A stretch of DNA of 8,550 nucleotides from JBBTSQ01 sp039795895. GTDB taxonomy: Bacteria > Patescibacteriota > Minisyncoccia > Phycocordibacterales > JBAYGS01. Positions 1 to 5,377 of the stretch are shown piece after piece. Position 1 is the first letter of the stretch. Each line of letters begins with the position of its first letter. The DNA lies in NCBI GenBank assembly GCA_039795895.1, contig JBDKKW010000023.1, forward strand, positions 1-8,550, in the 5' to 3' direction. Under the pieces are notes generated by a model. That model ran no database searches, had not been told where the DNA came from, and saw nothing but the letters and a program-made list of their open reading frames with translations. A program made the position numbers and the translations under genes.

Positions 1-38
1 TGCTAAGGTTACTCCGGAATCAAAAGAAAGTACCTTCT

Positions 39-434
39 ATGAAGCATCCTAAGCGTAATCAGTATCGTCGTCTAACTACACAAAGTCTCGCCTTGTTTGC
101 GAGACTAAATGCATTGCAAGAGCGCCAGAGGGAGCTATACCCTCAGGTTCTTTCTGAATCTGTTGTGTTGGTTAACCAATTGCTCACTGCGTGTATTAAA
201 AAGCCGACCCACACAAAATTGCTCGATTTAAAGCTCGAAGTTCAGATTTTGGCAGGCATTGTGTCTGAAAAGATTGATAAACCGAGCAGTTTTTTGAGAA
301 AGATGCGGAGACTGTGTCAGGAATTCACTAATTCCTTCCAAGAACTTTATTCTGCTGTAGGGGAGGAAGATCAGTCGTTGGTGATGCATATTGGAGGAAG
401 CTTCACTGCAATTTCAGAGGCAATTGATGAGTAA
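39..434 (+). CDS. Hypothetical helical protein, 131 aa
   Basis: I do not recognise this protein family. The 131-residue product is basic at its N-terminus (KHPKRNQYRR, residues 2-11) and looks almost wholly alpha-helical, with long runs rich in Leu, Glu, Gln and Lys. It has no signal peptide, membrane segment or catalytic motif that I can see; its only cysteines are Cys52 and Cys93. The ATG is preceded by AAGAAAG at 24-30, a weak Shine-Dalgarno-like stretch 8 nt upstream, which supports this start. It ends in TAA and is followed within 20 nt by a strong intrinsic terminator, so it is the last or only gene of its transcript. Only 38 nt of upstream sequence is visible, so its promoter cannot be placed. 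A small cytoplasmic helical-bundle or nucleic-acid-binding protein is possible but is only a guess. Confidence 0.72.
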   Translation: MKHPKRNQYRRLTTQSLALFARLNALQERQRELYPQVLSESVVLVNQLLTACIKKPTHTKLLDLKLEVQILAGIVSEKIDKPSSFLRKMRRLCQEFTNSFQELYSAVGEEDQSLVMHIGGSFTAISEAIDE

Positions 435-452
435 AAGTTCCTCCAATACACG

Positions 453-477
453 ACTTCTCCGTTTTGGGGGAGTTTTT
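453..477 (+). terminator. Intrinsic terminator after the 131-aa gene
   Basis: An 8-bp stem, ACTTCTCC (453-460) with GGGGGAGT (466-473) including two G-U pairs, encloses the loop GTTTT and runs into TTTT at 474-477. It starts 18 nt after the TAA of the upstream gene. Confidence 0.8.
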
Positions 478-487
478 CTTTGTCTGT

Positions 488-516
488 TTGACCAAATGGC
501 GCTGTGGGTGTAGGAT
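488..516 (+). promoter_or_regulatory. Sigma-70-type promoter for the 209-aa gene
   Basis: The -35 box TTGACC (488-493) matches TTGACA at five of six positions. After an exact 17-nt spacer comes the -10 box TAGGAT (511-516), a four-of-six match. Transcription would start near 523, giving a leader of about 30 nt that carries the AAGAGAAAGG ribosome-binding stretch (537-546). It lies directly after the preceding terminator, as expected for an independent unit. Confidence 0.6.
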
Positions 517-554
517 TTTTTGCAGAACGGTTATTTAAGAGAAAGGCATAAGCT

Positions 555-1184
555 ATGGCGATAGTTGTTGATCACAGGGGAGGTGACAGAGATACTCTTT
601 CTCCTCAACAAGCGTTCAGTGCTAGGCGGCAATTAGAGGGTAAGCAGTTTGAGGCTGAATTTTGGGGACTTCCACCTCCGACAGATCCAAATGATATTCC
701 TGATGGGTATGTACCCTACCAGACATTTATGGAAGCATTGCGACTCATTGAAGCAAGTCAGGTGACTATCCCTGGGTGGAATCCGTATGGTCCCAAAATT
801 GGATTGGCAGCAAAATTGTTTCCGTTGGTGGCTCGAAAAGTATCGGTGCCAAATCTGATGCTACTCAACGCAAATTATGCGCCGAATCCGATGGATTACT
901 GGCATCATGGTGACGGTATCTTTTATGTGAGGAGACCTGAGGCGTATGTGATCTTTGATCTCACTATCAGTAACACTAGTCTCGCCTCAAAAAACAGCAA
1001 GACTAGTCCAGCTGAAGTGTTGATTCATCCGTGGAGTTTACACGATAATCACATCGAGAGGTGTGCTGAGTATATTGCCCAAAAACTTCGCGCTCGAGTA
1101 AATCATCGGCGCATTCAAAAGCTTGCACGAAAGAAGCGATGGGGCGGTCCTGTCACACGAGAAGAGTATGATGATGGGGAATAG
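555..1184 (+). CDS. Hypothetical protein, 209 aa
   Basis: I do not recognise the family. The 209-residue product appears soluble: no signal peptide or membrane helix. The middle is rich in Pro and aromatic residues (GLPPPTDPND at 38-47, IPGWNPYGPK at 72-81, PNPMDYWHHGDG at 110-121), followed by a strand-like stretch (FYVRRPEAYVIFDLTIS, 123-139). The C-terminus is strongly basic (RARVNHRRIQKLARKKRW, 179-196), which might suggest contact with nucleic acid or a membrane. The clustered His-His-Asp at 117-120 could be a metal or active site, but nothing proves this. Start choice is well supported: AAGAGAAAGG ends 8 nt before the ATG and a good promoter lies upstream. It ends in TAG and is followed at once by an intrinsic terminator, so it is monocistronic. 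Confidence 0.78.
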   Translation: MAIVVDHRGGDRDTLSPQQAFSARRQLEGKQFEAEFWGLPPPTDPNDIPDGYVPYQTFMEALRLIEASQVTIPGWNPYGPKIGLAAKLFPLVARKVSVPNLMLLNANYAPNPMDYWHHGDGIFYVRRPEAYVIFDLTISNTSLASKNSKTSPAEVLIHPWSLHDNHIERCAEYIAQKLRARVNHRRIQKLARKKRWGGPVTREEYDDGE

Positions 1185-1194
1185 GTGAGTCTTG

Positions 1195-1228
1195 AATCCT
1201 GGACACTGAGTGTGTCTGGGATTTTTTT
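1195..1228 (+). terminator. Strong intrinsic terminator after the 209-aa gene
   Basis: A 12-bp stem, AATCCTGGACAC (1195-1206) with GTGTCTGGGATT (1212-1223) including two G-U pairs, has the 5-nt loop TGAGT and is followed by a T-rich tail. It begins 10 nt after the TAG stop. Confidence 0.88.
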
Positions 1229-1329
1229 ATTTTTCTTTTCCAATAATTTATTTGGGTGGGAGGTGGCGGGTACAGTTTTGTGAGTCGTGATTTGGTTGTT
1301 GTTTTAAATTAAGTCTCGGGTGCAGGGAA

Positions 1330-1401
1330 GGGGTGGCGGTAGAAAGAGTCTAGACCCGCTATTACCCCCCCAGGAGGAGCTTGCCTTCTCGCTCCGCTCC
1401 T
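1330..1401. other. Two consecutive GC-rich hairpins in intergenic DNA
   Basis: The first hairpin pairs GGGGT (1330-1334) with ACCCC (1364-1368). Nested inside are GCGG (1336-1339) with CCGC (1356-1359) and TAGA (1340-1343) with TCTA (1349-1352). The second pairs AGGAGGAGC (1372-1380) with GCTC (1391-1394) and CTCCT (1397-1401), with a 2-nt CG bulge. Neither has a T-tract, so they are not ordinary terminators. They sit in the 434-nt gap 1185-1618, in which I find no convincing gene. They may belong with the palindromic element at 1448-1539 to one structured RNA or one repeat. Confidence 0.4.
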
Positions 1402-1447
1402 AAGTATATGATGTCGCACAATATATCTTTTGTACAATGATTCGTTT

Positions 1448-1539
1448 GGCTATTTGATTCCAGTGCACACATAAAACCCCGCTGGGTTTTTGCTCTGCTC
1501 GGGCCGGTCGCCCTGCGCAAGGCACTGGAATCAAATGCC
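1448..1539. repeat. 92-nt palindromic element with two internal hairpins
   Basis: The arms ATTTGATTCCAGTGC (1452-1466) and GCACTGGAATCAAAT (1522-1536) are perfect 15-nt inverted repeats. Pairing extends by GGC (1448-1450) with GCC (1537-1539) across a single bulged T at 1451. The 55-nt interior holds two further hairpins, AAAACCC-CGCT-GGGTTTT (1473-1490) and GGGC-CGGTC-GCCC (1501-1513), so the whole folds as a junction with two side arms. There is no coding gene in it: the only reading frame across it is a by-product of the symmetry. It could be a MITE-like non-autonomous element, a REP-like repeat or a structured RNA. No target-site duplication is evident. Confidence 0.6.
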
Positions 1540-1566
1540 TGCACTCGTTAAGAAAAAGAAAATAAA

Positions 1567-1597
1567 AAAATCCCCCGAGAATTTTTCGGAGGATTTT
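1567..1597 (-). terminator. Intrinsic terminator of the 104-aa membrane-protein gene
   Basis: Read on the minus strand, AAAATCCTCCGA pairs with TCGGGGGATTTT (12 bp, one G-U) around a 7-nt loop and is followed by TTTATTTTC. It lies about 20 nt after the stop codon of the minus-strand gene. On the plus strand the tail is only TTTT, so it may also stop transcription from the left, less efficiently. Confidence 0.85.
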
Positions 1598-1618
1598 GTA
1601 AGTTTAGTTTTTGTTAGA

Positions 1619-1933
1619 TCATTTAGCTAATCCATCTACCGTCGGACCGGCTGGATTGGGGTTTCCACCTTTTTTGATGGTTGCCAGAGTATCTAGGAAC
1701 TGTGACCAGAGCTTATCGATGAATATATCGTGCCAAAGGTAGTTGAAAGGCTTCTCAAGGTACGTGCTCCAGACATAGACGGTCCAGCCCCATACATAGC
1801 CGATATTCTTTTGGGTCCCCGGAGCTTCGACGACACCTTTGATATCAATACCAAAATAACTCAAAATTAGGATCGCAATTAAAATGATTAAAATTATTCT
1901 TACAAAACCGCTCTGTTTGTTTATAAAAAGCAT
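1619..1933 (-). CDS. Small single-helix membrane protein, 104 aa
   Basis: This 104-residue protein has a short basic N-terminus (MLFINKQSGFVR), one very hydrophobic helix rich in Ile and Leu at about residues 11-27, and a polar, aromatic-rich remainder (W49, W51, W56, Y65, W67, W76). The likely topology is one N-terminal membrane anchor with about 75 residues outside or inside the cell. The tail (KKGGNPNPAGPTVDGLAK) looks unstructured. The pattern resembles short hypothetical proteins I associate with Parcubacteria, but I know no function. The ATG at 1931-1933 is the only Met near the start, and a TATACT box lies exactly 9 nt upstream, implying a leader of about 2-4 nt and no Shine-Dalgarno. 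A strong terminator follows, so it is transcribed alone, divergently from the 183-aa gene. Confidence 0.78.
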   Translation of the reverse strand: MLFINKQSGFVRIILIILIAILILSYFGIDIKGVVEAPGTQKNIGYVWGWTVYVWSTYLEKPFNYLWHDIFIDKLWSQFLDTLATIKKGGNPNPAGPTVDGLAK

Positions 1934-1942
1934 ATTGTCATT

Positions 1943-1972
1943 AGTATACGGTGTTTTTTATTTTTTTAATAA
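1943..1972 (-). promoter_or_regulatory. Promoter giving a nearly leaderless mRNA for the 104-aa gene
   Basis: On the minus strand TATACT (1948 to 1943) is a five-of-six match to the -10 consensus. A weak -35 candidate, TTATTA (1972 to 1967), lies 18 nt upstream. Only 9 nt separate the -10 box from the ATG at 1933, so the start of transcription should fall 2-4 nt before the start codon. Confidence 0.5.
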
Positions 1973-2013
1973 CCATATGTGTATATCTTTACTTAAACGA
2001 CTTACTTTAAATT

Positions 2014-2092
2014 AGCCTATAAGAGCGAGTTGCTCAGCATTTTTAGGCTTATACAGAGCCATGCTTTTGGAATATTACTAAAATATGGCTCT
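2014..2092. other. Two tandem hairpins in the divergent intergenic region
   Basis: Hairpin 1 pairs AGCCTA (2014-2019) with TAGGCT (2044-2049) and contains GAGC (2023-2026) with GCTC (2032-2035). Hairpin 2 pairs AGAGCCAT (2055-2062) with ATGGCTCT (2085-2092), continued inward by TTTTGG with CTAAAA around a 7-nt AT-rich loop. An alternative fold joins AGCAT (2036-2040) with ATGCT (2061-2065) and GGCT (2046-2049) with AGCC (2057-2060); it would disrupt both hairpins. They lie between the divergent 104-aa and 183-aa genes. They could be operator-like dyads or an untranslated leader structure. Confidence 0.4.
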
Positions 2093-2121
2093 AAATATGG
2101 GTTTATTAATCAGTACGTTTA

Positions 2122-2153
2122 TTGACTTTTGATATAGAGTATGAGAATGTTAT
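2122..2153 (+). promoter_or_regulatory. Possible promoter near the 183-aa gene start
   Basis: TTGACT (2122-2127) is a five-of-six -35 match, but the best -10 candidate, TGTTAT (2148-2153), is 20 nt away, longer than ideal. If it is real, transcription would start near 2160 and translation would have to begin at the ATG at 2180 rather than at 2141. This is weak evidence and is included because it affects the start choice. Confidence 0.25.
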
Positions 2154-2692
2154 TTTGGAAACGTAATTGCATTAGTTCTATGAAAAAACAACCTAAGTCT
2201 AAAAAGGTGGTTAGTGCAAAGCTATCCCCTAGTGCGTGTATTAAGGTCCCGGCTGTTTGGGAAGTTAAACTGACCGAACATCTCAATGCGGTATTTGTTC
2301 TGTGGGTCAATAAATACAAAGTAAAACTGTGCAATCGAAAGCGGTTTGCACAGCAAACTATCAGGGAGATTGTTGCTGGTGTGAAGTTTTGTCAGGCTCA
2401 ACAGCCACAAATACACGTGGTTAAAACGACTCTCTCCAGGACGTTTAATATTGGAGATAAATGTGGGTGCCTTTTGGCAAAGGGTGTAGGTGGTAATTAT
2501 TTGAGGGCACTAAAGCAGTTAGGGATAACTGATACGTTTTCTGAACGTATTGGTTGTGGGGAGCCAGATCGTTGGCTCAAGGTCGACGTGCTTCCGGCTG
2601 ACGATGGTGATCCTTGGACTGATTGCTACAATACACTTTGGCGTGCCACGGGAAAGTTCTTCAAAGCTCATCCTGAATTTGAGGTGAGTTAG
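2141..2692 (+). CDS. Hypothetical cysteine-rich protein, up to 183 aa
   Basis: I do not recognise the family. The product is basic in its N-terminal part (KKQPKSKK, residues 15-22) and appears soluble. It has eight cysteines (10, 33, 64, 84, 108, 110, 139, 162). The CGC pair sits in GDKCGCLLAKG (106-116), so metal binding is possible but unproven. The C-terminal third is acidic and aromatic (VDVLPADDGDPWTDCYNTLWR, about 148-168). The start is uncertain: the ATG at 2141 lacks a clear ribosome-binding site, while the ATG at 2180 would give a 170-residue protein beginning MKKQPKSKK and losing one cysteine. A weak promoter overlapping 2141 favours the later start. The gene ends in TAG and runs into a perfect terminator, converging on the M23 peptidase gene. 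Confidence 0.72.
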   Translation: MRMLFWKRNCISSMKKQPKSKKVVSAKLSPSACIKVPAVWEVKLTEHLNAVFVLWVNKYKVKLCNRKRFAQQTIREIVAGVKFCQAQQPQIHVVKTTLSRTFNIGDKCGCLLAKGVGGNYLRALKQLGITDTFSERIGCGEPDRWLKVDVLPADDGDPWTDCYNTLWRATGKFFKAHPEFEVS

Positions 2693-2704
2693 GGTTTTTT
2701 TTGT

Positions 2705-2734
2705 AAAGGCGAGCGGAGTACCGCTCGCCTTTTT
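2705..2734 (+). terminator. Perfect 12-bp terminator between convergent genes
   Basis: AAAGGCGAGCGG (2705-2716) pairs perfectly with CCGCTCGCCTTT (2721-2732) around the tetraloop AGTA and runs into T residues (2730-2734). It lies 12 nt after the stop of the 183-aa gene and 23 nt beyond the stop of the minus-strand M23 gene. The same stem can form in the opposite transcript, where the following tail is TTTACAAAA, so it may serve both genes, better on plus. Confidence 0.9.
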
Positions 2735-2756
2735 ATATACTTTCTACTTCGCTCTT

Positions 2757-4028
2757 CTATAAATATGAAAGTGGATTTAGGTACGCCTTTGGATCAGCAA
2801 TCGGGATCACAGCATTGTGACAGTTTTTACTTTTGCTGTAGGTAATGATTTGCACACCCTGACTCGCGTACACGCCAAAGTGGAGGTGTGGACCAGTTGA
2901 GTAGCCAGTATTACCAGAGTAGCCGATGATTTGTCCGGTGAGCACTTTGTCACCTTCGTTTGCGATCACATACGAGAGGTGTGCGTAGAGTGTTGAGAGG
3001 CCGTTGTCATGTGTAATCAATACCCATTTTCCATATGAGTAACATCCAGGAAAATTGTCGGTGTTCCCTGTTCCCGCCACTATCCCCGAACGCGCAGCTT
3101 TAATTTTGGTACCAATTGGTGTGCCAAAATCGACACCGTTGTGTCCTTTGGTGCTGTAGATTTGAGGATTTTTGGTGGCGAAAGGAGTATTGCCGAAATA
3201 TTGAGTAATTTTCACCACATCGAGTGGCCAAGTGAGGACTCCAGAGCCAACTGACGGAAGTTTGCTTGCGTCGATAGTGAGCTTTAGTTCAGACTCGTAC
3301 TGATTGAGCTCGTTTTCAAACGCATCTTTCAATGCCTGTTTTTTGGCGAGGAGAGTTTTGTAAGCAGATTCTTTATTCTTGGTCTCTTTTAGAACGACGG
3401 CTTTGTCTTGTTTGTTGGCGTTGATGATCGTTTGTTTGACTACCAACTCTTTCTTGTACTGCTCGAGGTCTTGGCGAGCTCTTTCCTGAGCTTTTTGATT
3501 TGCTTCAAGATCTAATTTTGCTTGGGCGATTTCTTTGGTCTTAATTTGGATGTTGTGGGCGACAGCGTTGGTCGATTCGATGGTGTTCCAGATGGTTGAA
3601 AGGGTTTGTGAGCCGAGAAGTGCCTTGGGAAGTGTATTGTCGTCGGTTTTGCGAATATCTCGGATCAATAGCGCGACTGCTTGCTGGTTGCGATCAATGG
3701 TTTTTGTCTTCTCTTCAATAGAAAGCTTTAGATCCTCAATTTTGTAGGTGGTAGCAGCGATTTGGTTTTCGGTTACCCTACTGTCTTTGTTGAGTTTACT
3801 GATGGTGAGGTCGAGCGTGTGGATGTATTCTTGGAGGGTTTTTGCTTGTGAGTTGGTCTTATCTATCTCGGTCTTTACGCCGGCGATTTCAGTCTCAAGT
3901 GCCTTAATGGCTTGATTACGCTCAGCTATTTTTTGTTCAAGGTCGCTTTTGGTATCAGCGTGAAGGCAAAAAAGGGGTACAACAAAAAGCACACAGAAAA
4001 GTATGGTCTTTGTGATAACACGGATCAC
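2757..4028 (-). CDS. Secreted coiled-coil M23 (LytM-type) peptidase, EnvC-like
   Basis: This 423-residue protein is a probable peptidoglycan hydrolase acting outside the membrane, at the division site by context. Residues 1-25 form a signal peptide (hydrophobic stretch ITKTILFCVLFVVPLF, then HADT). Residues about 28-250 are coiled coil, broken near 127-160, as in EnvC and other division-associated M23 proteins. The LytM domain spans about 262-390 with all expected residues: zinc ligands His296 and Asp300 (HNGVD) and His383 (HLHFG), and catalytic His350 (LYAHL) and His381. EnvC itself is degenerate, so this protein could cleave peptide cross-links directly. Cys329 and Cys403 could form a disulfide outside the cell. 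The start is GTG (4026-4028), overlapping the gltX TGA as GTGA, so it is translationally coupled. It is the last gene of the ftsW-murG-gltX operon. Confidence 0.92.
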   Translation of the reverse strand: MIRVITKTILFCVLFVVPLFCLHADTKSDLEQKIAERNQAIKALETEIAGVKTEIDKTNSQAKTLQEYIHTLDLTISKLNKDSRVTENQIAATTYKIEDLKLSIEEKTKTIDRNQQAVALLIRDIRKTDDNTLPKALLGSQTLSTIWNTIESTNAVAHNIQIKTKEIAQAKLDLEANQKAQERARQDLEQYKKELVVKQTIINANKQDKAVVLKETKNKESAYKTLLAKKQALKDAFENELNQYESELKLTIDASKLPSVGSGVLTWPLDVVKITQYFGNTPFATKNPQIYSTKGHNGVDFGTPIGTKIKAARSGIVAGTGNTDNFPGCYSYGKWVLITHDNGLSTLYAHLSYVIANEGDKVLTGQIIGYSGNTGYSTGPHLHFGVYASQGVQIITYSKSKNCHNAVIPIADPKAYLNPLSYL

Positions 4029-5377
4029 GAGAGTGTTTTGACGGCGAGAGCTAAACGCGCCAAGGTAGTCTCTTTTCCAAGCAAAAAGGCGACCGTAAAT
4101 GGGTCAGGTGATTTGTCTTTGCCGGTAAGTGCGTAGCGCATCGGCCAAAGTACCTCTCCTCTCCCCTCTTTTTCAGCAAATGGGTTGAGGGTGGATTCAA
4201 TAGTTGTCTTTGTCCACTGAGAGACTTTTGAGAGTAGGTCGGCGGTTTGTGCGAGACGATTTTTGGTATGCTCGGCGCTCGGATCTTTTTTCCAAAGCAA
4301 TTTTTCGGCAATCAAAGTTGGAGTGTTGAGGAGGTACTCAAACTCACCTTCGGTAGCTAGTGTGCAGATGTCAGCAAGAGTGCTGATACGCTCTTTGATT
4401 ACCGGTACGAGATTTGAGATGGTTTCTGGTGTGAGAGCTGGAAGCGATTTTCTGAGCGCTTCGATAAAGATACTATCAGGTGAATTGTGAAGATAGGCTT
4501 TGTTGATCCAGCGAAGTTTGGTTTCGCTAAAGATAGCACCACCCTTCTGGATTTTTGAGATGTCGAACTTTTCAATAAGCTCCTTCACTGAAAGGATTTC
4601 CTGTTCGGTACCTGGATTCCAGCCGAGGAGGGCGAGGTAATTAATTACTGCTTGTGGCAAAAATCCCCTCTCACGATACTCGGTAATAGCAAGTGCACCT
4701 TTACGTTTTGAAAGTTTACTGCGGTCTTCGGCGAGAATGAGTGGTAGGTGTGCGTAGGTGGATTCTGGTGCGCCGATAGCTCGCTGAATAAGGATTTGTC
4801 TCGGTGTATTTGAGATGTGATCTTCCCCGCGGACAATGTGGGTGACTCCCATCGTAAAATCATCCACCACCACGGCAAGGTGGAATAGTGGTTCGTTAAT
4901 ATTTTTAGCAATCACGAAGTCTTTGAGGTCAGTCACATCCATCTCAATATCACCACGAATCATATCGTGGAATTTCACCTTACCGCCTGGATTTTTGAAG
5001 CGGACTACTTCGACGGTCTTGTCGGCTAGAGGCTTACCCTCCTTGTCGCGAGCAGGCTCCTTTGAAAGATAAGCTTTGTCGTCGGCGATGAGTTGATGTA
5101 GATATTTTTGGTGTGTCGGCAATTGCTCTGATTGTCTGTAAAAAGCGTCATACTCAAGTCCGAGCCACTTCAAGCTCTCGATAATATTATCCTCGTATTC
5201 TTTTTTTGAACGAGCCTTGTCAGTATCTTCGATACGGAGGATAAATTTACCGCCATTTTGACGGGCAAAGAGGTAGCTGAAAAGTGCGGTGCGGTAGTTG
5301 CCACTATGAAGAAGGCCCGTCGGTGACGGGGCAAAACGGGTAACAATAGCCGAGTTTTTGGGGGAGTTATTTGTCAT
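4025..5377 (-). CDS. gltX: Glutamyl-tRNA synthetase (class I)
   Basis: It charges tRNA with glutamate in the cytoplasm using ATP. The 450-residue protein shows the class I signatures: the HIGH-equivalent APSPTGLLHSGNYR (16-29), the insertion-domain/acceptor-binding region with HLAVVVDDFTMGVTHIVRGEDH (about 166-187), and the KMSKS-equivalent KLSKR (221-225). A typical helical anticodon-binding domain ends in RYALTGKDKSPDP and a conserved helix. The Cys residues that bind zinc in E. coli GltX are absent (AYLSKEPARD, 102-111), as in many other bacterial enzymes. I chose the ATG at 5375-5377, giving MTNNSPKNSA. The frame is open to 5437, but that start would overlap murG by 71 nt and adds a non-conserved tail. 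The chosen start overlaps murG by 11 nt, and the TGA stop overlaps the M23 start. It may also charge tRNA-Gln if the host uses GatCAB; this cannot be judged here. Confidence 0.96.
   Translation of the reverse strand: MTNNSPKNSAIVTRFAPSPTGLLHSGNYRTALFSYLFARQNGGKFILRIEDTDKARSKKEYEDNIIESLKWLGLEYDAFYRQSEQLPTHQKYLHQLIADDKAYLSKEPARDKEGKPLADKTVEVVRFKNPGGKVKFHDMIRGDIEMDVTDLKDFVIAKNINEPLFHLAVVVDDFTMGVTHIVRGEDHISNTPRQILIQRAIGAPESTYAHLPLILAEDRSKLSKRKGALAITEYRERGFLPQAVINYLALLGWNPGTEQEILSVKELIEKFDISKIQKGGAIFSETKLRWINKAYLHNSPDSIFIEALRKSLPALTPETISNLVPVIKERISTLADICTLATEGEFEYLLNTPTLIAEKLLWKKDPSAEHTKNRLAQTADLLSKVSQWTKTTIESTLNPFAEKEGRGEVLWPMRYALTGKDKSPDPFTVAFLLGKETTLARLALAVKTLS

Noticed and set aside
1254..1270. 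G-quadruplex (GGGTGGGAGGTGGCGGG)
   Set aside because: Only three of the four G-runs have three G residues, so at best a weak two-layer quadruplex could form. Its position between genes gives no further support.
1362..1544. A 60-codon minus-strand open frame across the palindromic region
   Set aside because: It runs entirely through the hairpins at 1372-1401 and 1448-1539, has no ribosome-binding site, and its peptide shows no domain or membrane feature. The folded structure explains the sequence better.
1440..1556. Integron attC site
   Set aside because: The palindrome has a plausible length, and CGTT occurs near both ends, but the flanks read GTTTGGC and GTTAAGA. They do not form the required RYYYAAC / GTTRRRY pair on either strand, and no integrase is present.
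2119..2416. Minus-strand open frames opposite the 183-aa gene
   Set aside because: They overlap a better-supported plus-strand gene that has a downstream terminator, show no ribosome-binding site, and have low-complexity content typical of antisense frames.
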